Shown here: piece after piece, positions 30,771-41,912 of the stretch
Numbering within the stretch: position 1 is the stretch's first letter
Layout: every line of letters begins with the position of its first letter
The notes under the pieces: generated by a model
The model's database searches: none
Seen by the model: the letters and a program-made list of their open reading frames with translations, nothing else
What the model was told of the DNA's origin: nothing
Made by a program: the position numbers and the translations under genes
NCBI GenBank assembly: GCA_900169235.1
Contig: FWCC01000233.1
Location: forward strand, 5,536 to 69,535
Source of the DNA: Zarea fungicola
Lineage: Eukaryota; Ascomycota; Sordariomycetes; Hypocreales; Cordycipitaceae
Direction: 5' to 3'
DNA: 64,000 nucleotides

Positions 30771-32680
30771 TCACCTCTCCGGCAGTCGGACCGGGCCGCT
30801 GACTCTTTTTCTTCTTTTGGTCGATTCTTTTTCCACCCACTCCTCGATAAGCAATGAAAACCTTACACCGTTCCCCTCTTCCGCTGTTATCTTTTCAGAC
30901 ATCGAGGATTGCATGCGCCTGTAGTCAGACTCTTCGCCATCGCTCACTTTCTCATTATACTTCCTGCGCGGCCCGAAGAGGGTAAAGCTGAATCCCAGAA
31001 ATGCAGGGCTCTGTTCCAGAGGAAATTCCTGTTTCAGTTCTGCGAGGCTCATGCTCTCGAGCGATTGTGGTGGCGTCCAAACTGTGACAATTTCATCCTT
31101 TTCAAGTAGGAGCAGAGTTGCCTTGCCGATTTTAGAAGGTATTTCATGTGCCACCCGCTGTTCCCTCCCTAGAGTGTCTGCTAATCTTTGTGCACCAGCA
31201 GTCACTGCCACTTGTGCTGCTGTTACTTCTGGCAGTCCCGTTTTTGTATCAGCGTTGATGCAGATAGGGTTGGTAAAACTAGAGCCCGGTGTAGTCTCAA
31301 GAGTTGAGGGTCTGTTCCGGAGCGATGCGGCTGCTTTTTTTCTGTTGCGCCGCTCGTGCTCCGTCAGCTTGACAGAACCATTGAGTATCGGAGGAGATAC
31401 AGGTTGCGTATCAGCAATCACTGATGTTGGGGCTATGGATGTCTGGGAATCCATGTTTAGCATCGGCGGCTGCTCCTTTGTCGACCTTGGCCTGATCGAG
31501 TTTTTTTGTGGTGCTGGCTTTTGCCGTAATCTCATATGTCCCCCTCGTAGCAGCCTAGTAGGGGAAGGTTTTGTGTCCGCGCAAATTGAGTTACTGGATT
31601 GTGGATTGCAATTGCCTGCAGCCGCCGATCGATACCTTGATTGCCGAGGCTTGCGTGGCCTGTGGTCCCCCGAAACACTCTCACCAGCGCCGTCGTAACC
31701 GGCAGAAGCCGCCAGAGTGGCAGTGTCCGCACGTTTGCTGATGTCCCTGCTCTGAATTTGACCGGGGGTGACAGAACCCTCCTTGTTCTTGCCTGTTGGG
31801 GATTCTCGTAAACGTGGCCGCGTATCACGCCTGTACGAGGCCGAGTAGCGACTACAGGGAACGACGTCAATAGCAGCAGTTGTTGCAGCGGAGACTACAT
31901 CACCACAACGCTCGTGTGCCGGGCTTGCTTGTTGGAGATTTGGATGTATCCAAGGGCTAAAAAGGACAAGGTTGGCAGCTAACATCTGGTTGACCCGACG
32001 TACACTAGCATCGCGCGCGTTAACACTTTCCATGCGGCCAGCAGAGACCTTGGTGGTGCCAGCACTCTTGCTCTCGCCTGCTGGAGCTTCGCTGCATGAT
32101 TGGCGGGTGTCACGCAAGCCTGACGGTACTTTTTGCGGACGTGATGCATCGTATTTGGCCGCGTTAACACCTCCTACGTGGTTATCGTTGATGGTGACGG
32201 TGCTGGTAGTGTTGCTCTCGCTGATTGGAACTTCAGCGTTTAGCGCCGTGGTGGATAGAGGTGAGTCGGGCCTGGCGGTGCAATCGGTGGCAATGCTGTT
32301 CTGCGGGTGGCCGGCGCTCATGGTGACAGCACCAATACCACTGCTCCCGCCTGCCTGAGCTGGGTGTCGTTGGTCGAGTTTGCGTTGTTTAGAGGCCCTG
32401 AAGGCAATGTTTTCGGTAGTAGCAGCAGGCAAGCCCTCGTCGGCCCTGCGTTTGCCTTTCCCAGATAAGGAGCTTGCTTCTCTCTTTGGGTCCGATGTGG
32501 AAGGGAGCCAGTCATCCAGTGTCGGGCGCTTACCATGGGGAGTGAAAAATGCAAGGAGGGTAAGGATGAGATCGCTTCTGAACGCAAAAGGAGCGGGCGT
32601 ACCTCATTCACGGCGGCGCTGTACAAAGTGAAAGTGAACGACTCATCCACAGCCGGCTCCGCCACTAATGCTGCAGCCAT
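30771..32680 (-). CDS. Large disordered nuclear-type protein with a conserved-looking C-terminus (2 exons)
   Basis: Exon 1 (32603-32680) and exon 2 (30771-32528) join in phase across a 74-nt intron (donor GTACGC, acceptor GTAAG) to 611 residues. After a short start, RPTLDDWLPSTSDPKREA leads into about 430 residues of Ser/Thr/Ala/Arg-rich disorder with basic clusters (KGKRRADEG, RRNRKKAAASLRNR). Two similar segments carry the phrase NxxSICADTKP / NPICINADTKT about 120 residues apart. The C-terminal 110 residues look folded (KIGKATLLLLEKDEIVTVW, LAELKQEFPLEQSPAFLGF, RFSLLIEEWV). The basic content suggests a nuclear role. Family unknown. Confidence 0.6.
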
Positions 32681-33501
32681 AATAATAGGTTGAGCCCCCG
32701 TACATACTAGTTCGCGTCTAGTGGCTACACGTGCTAGCACCCATCTCTCTTTCTCCTGCAAGAATTTTGCCTTGCAGGTCGGGCGCTTAGTTCCGAATTG
32801 TTTAGTGACCCAGTGTACTTGTTCCGACCGTGCTTTTGTCCTCTTTGCATGCGCACCATGGAAGTCTCCAGTAGCTAGGACGGACGCAAGCCTTATCGCG
32901 CGGCCTCCTTGTGGGCAGTACTAGTGATGGTATACCGGTGCGCGACAGTGAAATACATGCACGAACAAACAATCTTTCCAGATGTCTGTCTCCGTCCTCG
33001 CATTGGCGGTTACTCGATTCGCCCTCGCCTGTCTTCTCTCGACTAGCAAGGGTTTGTTTTGTTGTAATTTTGTCGTTGATCATTTGTGTAGATTCTGGCA
33101 AAATTACGGCGGAGTTCCGTTTCTTGTCGCTCAAATGCTCATCAAGTACCCGGCGAAAACGGCTGTTGCTTCCATGCTTGTTTAGCCTAAAGTGTGACAA
33201 ATGACTGGCTCTCGCCTGTATAACACAGTATGACAGTAAATCACAATCATATTTATGGATTGAAACTCCTATGTTGTGTGTTGCAGCAAATCTGAGGTAG
33301 GAAGAACCTCATTTCGGTGAATGGTTCTTGCCCCAACAATGTATTATTATATGCACCTCCTAGGAGCTATAACGAATAAAAAATTAAACAGGAGATGGGG
33401 AATCATGTGAACGAGCGAGCCCAAACTAGGGACACATCAAATACGGAACAAAATGCTGATTCGACAATATCTGCACCAGTTCCATACTTGCCTAAATAGC
33501 T
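32681..33501. other. Intergenic with a protein-like relic
   Basis: A minus-strand frame at 32802-33200 reads RFRRVLDEHLSDKKRN and ITTKQTLASREKTGEGESSN, which looks coding but has no ATG and no joinable exon. It may be a gene fragment (confidence about 0.25). Nothing else is seen. Confidence 0.3.
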
Positions 33502-34209
33502 TTAGCGCCCCAGAGTTGGCGCAGACAGCACAGCGCCTCTTTCTCCCTGCGGAGCTTGGGACGCGCACCAACCTTTGCAAACTGCGCACCCGGTTTGAGT
33601 TGATTCGAATTTCTGTAGTCGAAGCAACGCTATCTCCAATAGTGCATCTCCGGGGCTGTCACAGCGGGTGGCCCAATAAAGTGCCGCACAAACCACGCAG
33701 GGTGGTTGAGAGGTGCTTTTTGGCTCGATCTCGCCATTATTCGCCGATGAAGTGGTGTACTCCTGGATATCTTGCCGGTGAGATGAACTTGGCCGCCGGT
33801 CTCTCCCATTAGGCAGCAGAAGATGTTTCGGGTCGATGTAGTCGCCAGAGCTGGTACTCGCGGCACGCACCTTCAACACGAGTTCTGTGTCGGATCCAGT
33901 ATATGAGTGTTGCCAAATCCCTTCTGGTGGGAATTTTGGCTCAGGATCCTATACACAAGATTCGTCAACCACTGTTCGTGGGTGTGCGTGAACGCTGACG
34001 TTCGCTCCCTTCCAAGTTAGAAAGCCAGGAGATGAGCTCCGTTGGGGAAGGTTGGATAGTTAGTAGCGAGCCCATACCTGATTGTTGGCTGACGGCGAGT
34101 CTTCGCTTCTGTAAAGTAAAGGACTGTCTGAAACGGACGACGACTCTGCGGAGTCACTGAACTCTGAACTTGGGTCATAAAAATCGTCGTACTCAAACCA
34201 CGGCTGCAT
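33502..34209 (-). CDS. Hypothetical acidic/Cys protein (2 exons)
   Basis: Exons 34078-34209 and 33502-33948 join in phase across a 130-nt intron (donor GTATGG, acceptor TGTATAG) to 192 residues. Exon 1 is very acidic and Ser-rich (FEYDDFYDPSSEFSDSAESS), like an activation or binding segment. Exon 2 has CVVC about 40 residues before CAVCKGWC, which could form a metal site, separated by a helix (ALLEIALLRLQKFE). No family recognised. Confidence 0.55.
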
Positions 34210-34639
34210 CTCTGTTGATGAAAAGAACACGTTACTAGACAGGTGGTTGAAAAGCGCAGTATCGTGTAAAAGCAACGAAACGATATGCCACGGACCTGCT
34301 TCCGCGCCGCTGGTATGGGTTTCACGTAAAGAAGAAGTGTTATTGGAGTAATACAAGTCGTCTTGTGATTTCCTTTTTTTTTTCCCCTGTTATGATCTTA
34401 CTTATTGGTGGATTTACGTCGGACCTTTTGCGTGGCTTTTCATCATCGGTTGCCTCACGTCATGGGAGCGCCGGGCCACCCCCACATGGAGACACCGAGA
34501 CGTACGTATCCATAACCGCTACTGTACTTCAGAAGGTGTACTAATCTGGTTTCGGCTAGAAAAGGGTTGTGGGTGCCATTATTCTGGCTCCCTAGCTATT
34601 GATGCTATCATGGACTCGAAAGTCTGTTCCTGAGACTAG
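34210..34639. other. Intergenic, no gene seen
   Basis: 5' flank of the previous gene, with a T-run at 34374-34383. Confidence 0.4.
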
Positions 34640-35143
34640 TTACACAATCGGTAGAGCGCGAGAGAGGTTGATAAGGACAACATCACCACACAAGCAACCA
34701 GCGACAATGATCGAGCCGAAAGCAAGCAAGCAGTCGGACCTGTATGCCTCAGGAAGCCAGACGAGTTTTTGGTCCCGGCACAAAACCCAACCATGTAGTA
34801 TGGTAAGGCGTGAACTGGCCTTTGTCCCAGCTGGGTGTTTGCCTTTCGATTGCCCACCCATCAACGACAAGGCAATATTGGCCTGCCAGACTTGATCTAT
34901 GGCACCAGAAGAATAGACTGCACGTAGTGACAAATCGGGTAGAAAATACAATTGAACCACTTCACCACGACCATCGAATGTGTGTACAAGCGTAGCCGTA
35001 TCTGTACGCCAGATGCAAATTGTATGGTCACAGGGGGCGCCAGCAACCAGAAATGAGTTTTCGGAGCAGGCTACTGAGCAGACTGGCTGATTGAGGCCTC
35101 TCAGTATCTGTACGTCGGCCAGTTTCTTTGATACAACATTCAA
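34640..35143 (-). pseudogene. WD40-repeat fragment
   Basis: The frame has no ATG at its start and follows a stop, with a GACTAAAC branch-like site and TCAAAG acceptor just upstream. The content is WD40-like: LRGLNQPVCSVACSENSFLV, HTICIWRTDT (the WD position), VVQLYFLPDLSLRAVYS, then GCLCGDVVLINLS, giving about three weak blades. A second frame upstream (to 35270) carries related-looking sequence but does not join cleanly. It is most likely the C-terminal piece of a decayed WD40 protein, possibly from an NLR-like gene given how often those carry WD40 repeats in fungi. That last point is only inference. Confidence 0.45.
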
Positions 35144-35482
35144 GTTTAGTCAAAGTTTCTCTCCCAGGCTTGGATTGGGAAAAGTATGCAGTGCCGTTTA
35201 TGTGTTCTTGGGTAACCGGATACCCCAATCCCTGACGTATCCCGTGAGGAGGAGGCGAACACAGGGGCAAAGCGGAGACACGGGTCTAGAGCATCTTGCG
35301 AGTGACCTGGTTGAAGATAAGGTTCACAAGGAGGCAGCAGATATGTAGCTGGATATTAGCCAAACTGATAAAGGAGCTTTTCTGGCTCAGACTACCCTAT
35401 AGAAGCAAATCTACATCAAAGCCTCCGCGCATTCCAATAACCTCTTCTATGGATTTCCGTTCATCGTATGTGAGTTTCAATT

Positions 35483-36274
35483 TTATCCTGGCAAACATTC
35501 ACACTCAATTGGCACAGGCTCAAAATGCCAGTACTCTTTTTGACATGCCTCAAGACATGTTGTGTGATATTGGTGTTTTTTGCATGAATTCTCTTTTACT
35601 ATGTCTCCAACATGGAGACTTTTACCACATAAACAGCAGTTGCGACTTGATTCAGCCACAACCTGCTTCGTGGATAACTTCAGGTTGCGACTTGATTCAG
35701 CCACAACCTGCTTCGTGGATAACTTCAGGTTCGACCGTTCCCAATAAGCGAAACAAGCCAAATGCCATGGTTTGCTTCCGTATTCGAACCATTTCATATC
35801 ACTTCCAATCTTGAACTCTCCCCCACAATATGCGTAGGTTTCAATACCGAGGTCCCGCATATAATGCTCGGTCGCGACTGTGGAGAAGAGTGGTGTAGGG
35901 CACTCCCTTTGGATCCGGCTTATTTCCCGCAAGATCTGACTCGCAAGTGCTCTGTTCTCTCGCCCCATCGATACGAGAAACAACCGACGATAATGTTCTG
36001 GGCAGTCGATAATAATAAGGGCAAGGTCTATCGACCACCCCTCCTTTCTATAAAGTTCTTCCCACCATTGCTTAAACAACGTGTAGTCGGTTTTGTTTAG
36101 GATAGCTCGACGATTTAAGAGTCTTTTGTGTAAACTAGGATACCTGGCGCTATTAGCAGCACCTATTTTCTTATCAACCTCGTACTTCTTCAGCTGCTGG
36201 TACCACGCGTAGGAGCTAGTGTTCAGCCCGCCCACTGGTGGGACTGTCTCGTTTGGCGGTCTAGCTACAAACAT
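35483..36274 (-). CDS. Zinc-module protein B, paralog of the 8.8-kb gene
   Basis: 263 residues from an ATG at 36274. It matches protein A along its length: AWYQQL near residue 24, SIDLALIIIDCPEHYRRLFL at 81-100, and PLFSTVATEHYMRDL at 128-142. Unit 1 (about 147-174) has lost the first Cys (TYAYC for TACHGC) but keeps FKIGSDMKW and H171/C174. Unit 2 keeps C213-x2-C216, HVGDIVK, C231, H234, H237 and C240. Both proteins end with a C-x-C-L-P motif. The linker between units contains a perfect 15-residue tandem duplication. The damaged first unit suggests relaxed constraint. Function unknown; probably zinc-dependent binding. Confidence 0.65.
   Translation of the reverse strand: MFVARPPNETVPPVGGLNTSSYAWYQQLKKYEVDKKIGAANSARYPSLHKRLLNRRAILNKTDYTLFKQWWEELYRKEGWSIDLALIIIDCPEHYRRLFLVSMGRENRALASQILREISRIQRECPTPLFSTVATEHYMRDLGIETYAYCGGEFKIGSDMKWFEYGSKPWHLACFAYWERSNLKLSTKQVVAESSRNLKLSTKQVVAESSRNCCLCGKSLHVGDIVKENSCKKHQYHTTCLEACQKEYWHFEPVPIECECLPG
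35641..35730. repeat. Perfect 45-bp tandem duplication inside zinc-module gene B
   Basis: 35641-35685 and 35686-35730 are identical, so 15 residues (KLSTKQVVAESSRNL in register) occur twice in the protein with no frame change. Perfect identity implies a recent event. Confidence 0.97.
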
Positions 36275-36326
36275 CCTGGAATATTATGAATGCTAGAGGG
36301 ACCATAGGGCGTGCAGTGTTAGAGAG

Positions 36327-36539
36327 ATGTCAGTCGAGCAAGTTATATACGAGAAGATGAGCGATTACCGGCTGCGTTACTTGCAGTCTGTATCCTTGTC
36401 CAGATATCTATGGGGCGCGATTGGGTCGACCACAGAGTGTTTTGCTGCCTTATATGGCGACTCAAGCACTTACTTGACGAATTGTAGCATGGATGCTGTT
36501 GGGGCCATCTTAAACGGTCACCTAATAGAGACAGATTAA
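36327..36539 (+). CDS. Possible small protein (70 residues)
   Basis: An ATG-led plus-strand frame, divergent from zinc-module gene B and starting about 50 bases from its ATG. The composition is protein-like (VEQVIYEKMSDYRLRYLQS, TECFAALYGDSSTYLTN), but there is no family, signal peptide or splice evidence. It could be an exon or chance. Confidence 0.3.
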   Translation: MSVEQVIYEKMSDYRLRYLQSVSLSRYLWGAIGSTTECFAALYGDSSTYLTNCSMDAVGAILNGHLIETD

Positions 36540-37178
36540 ATTCAAGAAACCTCATGCAATTACAGTCGCATCAATACATATTACCAATTCCCAACTACGG
36601 CCCATGGGTACATGATAAATCTGCTCAAACCTGAGTCCAATTTCTTTCAACACTCGGGAGTGAAGTGATGACGGCTCGAACTTGTTATATACGGCGTGGG
36701 GTCGGCGTGCATGCGACACGCACATCCATCACCGCAGATGACCGCAGGGATTCTGACCTGGTATGGCTTCAAACTCTTGACTGCTTTGCCCAGGGCTGGG
36801 CCGACACATTGGGTAGTCCGCATTCCTGTCGACGTCCTGTTACGATATATTTTCACATTGGACTAGCGGAAGCCGTCACAGCGTGTCATGCAAGGGGCAT
36901 GTGCGACACCCAGACTTCTCATTAACTAGATGGGTTATGCGAAACGCGCTAGCTATAATTTTATGTCACTAAGCCATCTGAATGAGGCTATTGAAGCTAA
37001 CTGTTTAGATGGAGTTAAAGTCTGGGCTGCTTTTGCTTCGGTACAGGAGCGTCATGATGACTAGACGCTGACACAGCGAAGAATTTGCATGGAATACAAA
37101 CAGCTATGATATGAGTACTACTAACTAGAGTGGTTAATATCTATACTGCTCAAGCAACATACTCTCTACAGACAGATT
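36540..37178. other. Intergenic, no convincing gene
   Basis: A plus-strand frame at 36665-36925 is open, but weak in composition. Confidence 0.35.
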
Positions 37179-37553
37179 TCATGTTACTCTTTTGCAGTCC
37201 TTGATCTTCATCATGAAGCGGTGGATACGATTTGTTTCACCAGATGGAATAAGTCTTATGGCTTGCCGAATAGCATTCAATATTCTCTCCTTGGCATGGT
37301 CAAAGTGGTTCTCCTTACCACTTCCCACCAATAAAGTAGTTTCCGCAAGCTGACTGCGCACATGGAAGTGATATCCTTTTGCATCGGTGGACAAGGGCAA
37401 TGGAATTTCCAGTTCGAACCTTTCGAGTGTATATGCCAGAAATGAGCCCTTTGGATTCCAGGTCACTGATCTATCGCTTGACCAAAACAAAAGCCGGGTA
37501 GGGGTATCATCTGACGATTATGAACCAATAGTGAATTGAGCCTTTTTATGCAT
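37179..37553 (-). pseudogene. Unknown gene with an in-frame stop near its start
   Basis: From an ATG at 37553, eleven codons run to a TAA (near 37518-37520). The same frame then stays open to 37179 with good protein character (RLLFWSSDRSVTWNPKGSF, LERFELEIPLPL, AKERILNAIRQAIRLIPSG). No intron of normal size fits around the stop, though translation from a lost upstream exon through the TCGTCAG acceptor is possible. No family recognised. Confidence 0.35.
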
Positions 37554-37619
37554 GTTGAAAAGAGCTACCGCGGTAAAAGTAAAGCTAGTTCATTGAGGAG
37601 TGTATGAAGCTCATTAACG

Positions 37620-38864
37620 TCAAAGCTTGAGCTTGAGCTCAAGAACTGCGATTGCAGTCTTGATATACAGAAGGGCTGAGTGGCCCCGCCCCTCAAACTC
37701 TTTTTGGTTGCCTTTTTTCAGAAGCTGGTTAAGCTTTTGAATGTAGTATTTGACATCGGAGACCTCATACTCGGCAGCGTTGAAGAAGTCCAGTAGGTTT
37801 TTACGCTTCAAAGCGGACCGATAGGCACAGTACATAAATGTGATGGTGCTGGAGTGGTTTTCTGAAAAAATAAACTTCATCATTCGAGATGCTTCCGTGT
37901 ACCAGTCCTCGGCTATGTCAAATATCATCTGGGTCTCAGCACAGGATCCAACGAGAAAAGCGGCCGATGACGCGATCCCAATCGTGTCACGAGATGGGTT
38001 TTTGGACCTCAGGCAGAGGAAAATACACAACAAGGCCGTCTTGACACCGTTTTCAGACTCACCCAGAAGCCAAAGTACATGAGACTTTAGCTGGAATGCA
38101 TCTAGCTTCTCGTGAAGGGACCCAGCTGAGCCCAGATACAAGTCGGCGTACTGCAAGGCAATATGTGCCTTGTTTTCCTCCAGGCTTTTCATTAAAGCCC
38201 ACCTCATATAGCGGGCATTCCTATTTGGATGAAAATCGCTCCTGGCAGATTTGGAACGCGTTTTGAGTTTGGTCAACGTTTCCCCTGTGACCGTGCCTGA
38301 GTGATGTGAGGCATCTGGGTGGTCTAACTCAAAACCTGTCTGATTGTCGGTCTGGCGACCCGTATCGTACGTTTGTTTTAATTGTTGCATTGTCTGATCC
38401 CTCTCACCACATGCCAAAGGCGAGCTAACCACGCTATCAGCGCTATTGACCTCGGCTGTGAGACCATCGGGCGTGTCGCAGCTCAAGCGTGTCCATTCTT
38501 CCCCGGGATCTTCATCAGGTTCCACCTTCGTGCCTGGCCAAGACTGCATCTCATTGAACAAGTTTTTGCGTGTCGATAAAATGTCTGCACACATCGTAGT
38601 ATTAAAGACCTTCTCCCAGAGAGAAAGCCACATGAGTTGAACAGTGTTCGTGAGGTGGTGGTTATGCTCTTCCACCCTTTGCGACAGCTCATGCACGTTT
38701 TTAATCCACACTTCCAAATCCTGAGGTTGGTCGTCTCGGCCCAGAACATGTTTGCAGGGCGCGACGTATGTATCCCAGATCCTCTCTAATGCATCTTTGT
38801 TATCTTCGGCATGGGGAAGCGGATTGGGTTGACCACTCTGGATGGGATAGGAGCCTTCAGCCAT
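37620..38864 (-). CDS. Hypothetical 414-residue protein with helical C-terminal half
   Basis: ATG at 38864, single exon. Residues 20-115 are helical and charged (NKDALERIWDTYVAPCKHVL, VWIKNVHELSQRVEEHNHHL), then a disordered acidic linker. From about 220 to the end, helix pairs recur (YMRWALMKSLEENKAHIALQ, AFQLKSHVLWLLGESENGV, AEDWYTEASRMMKFIFSENH, AEYEVSDVKYYIQKLNQLL), in the manner of TPR or other alpha-solenoid proteins, although no TPR consensus is strict. No catalytic motif. The gene at 41.9 kb has similar size and helical style, but I see no clear alignment. Confidence 0.6.
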   Translation of the reverse strand: MAEGSYPIQSGQPNPLPHAEDNKDALERIWDTYVAPCKHVLGRDDQPQDLEVWIKNVHELSQRVEEHNHHLTNTVQLMWLSLWEKVFNTTMCADILSTRKNLFNEMQSWPGTKVEPDEDPGEEWTRLSCDTPDGLTAEVNSADSVVSSPLACGERDQTMQQLKQTYDTGRQTDNQTGFELDHPDASHHSGTVTGETLTKLKTRSKSARSDFHPNRNARYMRWALMKSLEENKAHIALQYADLYLGSAGSLHEKLDAFQLKSHVLWLLGESENGVKTALLCIFLCLRSKNPSRDTIGIASSAAFLVGSCAETQMIFDIAEDWYTEASRMMKFIFSENHSSTITFMYCAYRSALKRKNLLDFFNAAEYEVSDVKYYIQKLNQLLKKGNQKEFEGRGHSALLYIKTAIAVLELKLKL

Positions 38865-39700
38865 ACTGAAGACTGCGCTTCTTCAAACGTCAATGTGGTT
38901 GGAGGACAGGAGAGTTGACAGGTCCATTGGTACGAAAAAGAGAGAATGGGAGGCCAATACAGGCAATGGCATCAGGAAATGCCGGGCAGAAATGTGACTG
39001 AGGCGGTGTAGGAGGCTGAGGAATGAATTTTACACCGCTGCCTGGTGATGATACAGTGGCATGCATTGTCCTTGTTTTCATGTATAATTATGAAAAAACA
39101 CACATCCCTCTGTGGAGGCTTGGAAAACTCTGAAGCCCAGTAATCTTGCCCATGCGTTTGATAAATTGGTGGCGCTCTATCGAAGTCCTCAGTCCTAGGC
39201 ATATGAATTGGGCAGCAATGCACGTGCAAATGTCACATCACACGCATGGTTAACAGCGGCATATTTAGCAGTTCCGTGCCGGGGTATGTTACAGTCTTAA
39301 TGACATTCGCCCACGTCAGGAGGGCAGCAATGACCCCGCCTCAGCGCACTGTTTTAGTTTTTTATTCCAAGATCAATTTGGCAGCCAAGGGTGTCCACCA
39401 GTATATCTTGTGGAGAACGAAACTACGTGGGAAAGGGAATTCGTCAATCGGAGGTAGAGTCAGGTTTATTGCAAGGCCCTCATGGAGACTGAAGGCAGAA
39501 ATGAGCGGCATTTCCTGCTTCGGCGGCATCATTATGGGATCTGAATCAAATTTCTAGAGTACTGGCATCAGAACCTCAACATATTTTGCCTTAATTTGCC
39601 CCGCCATGCACATCATGCGCCTAACTACGCCACTATTGTATTCAACGAAGGACAGATACATACAGACGAAGCGCATGGTTTCAAAAGTTGCTGTTTTAAT
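38865..39700. other. Intergenic with one protein-like short ORF
   Basis: Minus strand 39362-39532 encodes 56 residues (PLISAFSLHEGLAINLTLPP, FVLHKIYWWTPLAAKLIL) starting with ATG-ATG. It reads well as protein but is too short to judge (confidence 0.3). The plus-strand frame over it looks like its shadow. Confidence 0.3.
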
Positions 39701-40213
39701 CTACAGCCAATCTACAGTGTATGCCAGTGCCTGAACAATCAGCCTTGAAGAAGTTGACCAAGTACATTTCAAACAAGTGTAAAATTGTCTCTCTCCTCGG
39801 TGCTCCTTAAATTGATATTCGTGGCCCGAAGCTGCTTCAACTAGCTCGTGGTAGACGAAATAAAAGTCTGCGTACCACCAGCGTTCTTTATTCTTGTTAC
39901 AGTCATGCTCATGCTCGTTGTACCCCTTATATGGCTCTCGACCAGTGGAGAGTCTACCCCGCCAATCTGGACAGAACTCCAAACTGCATTGTCGTTATCC
40001 TGGAAACCCGAGCCCACAAAGCTAGCATACGGGCTGACTGCGTCTGGAATCGTTCTTATTCCTTTAGATGATGCAGTTGCTGGCGAGTTGCTGGCGCTGT
40101 CAGTATATATCTTACATAAGTGTAATCTTTGTAGAACACCTACCGTCCCCGTTCCCGATTCCCAAGGCCCGGTGACAAAGGAAGCCAGCCACCTGCGTTG
40201 ATCTCCTGATCAT
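39701..40213 (-). CDS. Tentative 3-exon hypothetical gene
   Basis: Exons 40144-40213, 39924-40043 and 39701-39867 join in phase to 118 residues (introns of 100 and 56 nt, donors GTAGGT and GTACAA, acceptors TCCAG and CGCAG). Exon 2 reads AVSPYASFVGSGFQDNDNAV. Exon 3 has HEYQFKEHRGERQFYTCLKC. A hydrophobic plus-strand frame from 39848 to 40201 competes for the same DNA. In-phase splicing favours the minus strand, but I would not be surprised if the other is real. No family recognised. Confidence 0.33.
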
Positions 40214-41912
40214 CGCCATCGTCAATGTCGCCATCCGGCGGAGAGTCGCATGTTCCCCGCGGCTGCCTACATTCCATTGATGAGTAGGCTCCCACAGAGG
40301 TATTCTTTCTCTTCTTGGGACGAGATAGAATGCATTTCAGAAGGCATGATGCGCATTGCGCACAAAAATTGCTCAGCCCCATGGGACGAATATGACTATA
40401 GAATGATACGACACAGAAGGAAGGGGAATGTTACCGCAAAATTTTGTAGGGTCAATAGGAACAGTCGTGGGGTCACCATTCAACTGTCCGAGGTGCAACT
40501 TTTATACTGCTAGTGTCAATTTGTTTAGGCTGGCATGGGTTGGCACACTTCGCCCGCATGCGAGCTCATGGGCACCACACACACAATGTGTCCTCTTGGC
40601 TGAAAAGTCCGGGCCAAAGACTACCAGCCGCGGGACGCACGACCCTTCGCCACACATGCACTAGAAACTGCAATTCTCTATGCCTCCATGTCCAGCACGG
40701 CGGAGTTTTTTACTGTCTTGCCCTGAACGTGGCGGCCATGAGTCCCCGCCGTGTCGGTCTTCCCATCCTCCAGCTGTTGGAAAGCTCACATTCACACATC
40801 CAATCTCTGCAAATTTGAATCCTTGGTAAGCCTTCCGAAAAAAGCAGCCCGATTCCAGCTGTAGGAGCGAGGCGCCTGCAAAAGCAGAGAAAGAGGCACG
40901 TAAAGTACAGGCAATTCTTCTTGCCCTGTTCCAACAGGATACGCAGATCGAGTCTCACGCTCTCACACATCCTATACGTGCAGGCTAAAGCATACCATAC
41001 GTAGATTAAAACTGCATCGTGCAAGTACTCCGTGGTTGTATGGCTGACTCGCCCAGGCAAACGAGTCCTAACGCAGCGCTACGCTCCTTCGTTTGTGCCT
41101 GACTTGCAAGAAGGTGGGCGGCAACAGACCATCGTTTCCAGCTGCCGTTTAAAGACACGCCCATCACCCCCCATAATTTGGGCTATTTATTAGCTGGGAG
41201 AGTGCAGCCTATGCAGCCACCAAAGTGGTGGCGGCAAACATGCATACTGCAGTGCCCACTCCACCAACTTACACCAGGCTGGCCTTTCACAGCAGACAAA
41301 AAAAAAGGCACCGCATGCCACAGCCCTCCTGTCTTACTTAGCCCCGGTTGTTTTATCTTTGCTCCTAATAAGGTCCGAGCAAGCAGAGGTAGCCAACCGC
41401 CAGCAGGTGGACATTTCTGGGCCGTGGTGAGACCTTGGCTGTTGCATGGCAAATTACCCAGCTGCGTGGCATTGTTGCTCAATTTAGAAGCCTAACTTCT
41501 TGGTGGAAAGTTGCGTGGTTGAAGGGGCAAGTTGCTTGTCATGGGTAGACTGAACTAAGAAAACCGTCATCACGGCCACGTACTTCACTAAGCAAGAGTG
41601 TAACAGAACGCCAAGTGGGAGAAACTGTGGGCACAGTTCACCTCGCTGGGAAGAAAATGGCTGCATCTGCGGCGCTTCAGCTGCAGATGCTAATTTAAAA
41701 ACCATCCAATCTCTTTTCAATATGTGAATCACGATTCAAGTTTCCCTTCAGGTAGTCGCCCTCTCCTCTTCCCCTGCGGATGTGGACCAGAAATCTTTTA
41801 TCTTTCCAAAGATCCACTCTAGATTTGTATCCCGACCTCTACCGTTCAACCTTCTGTTTCGAGGGCACCAAATCAGCAACAGTAGACATTGACTTGTTAG
41901 CAGAATTCCAAC
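40214..41912. other. Long stretch without a supported gene
   Basis: Several 80-115-codon frames occur on both strands (40513-40818, 40710-41060, 41183-41482), but none has protein-like character or splice partners. An A-run lies at 41300-41308. It may hold relics, untranslated regions or regulatory DNA; I see no repeats. Confidence 0.4.

Noticed and set aside
31051..31698. Plus-strand 215-codon Cys/Ser-rich frame
   Set aside because: Antisense to the large disordered minus-strand protein. No signal peptide or splice support.
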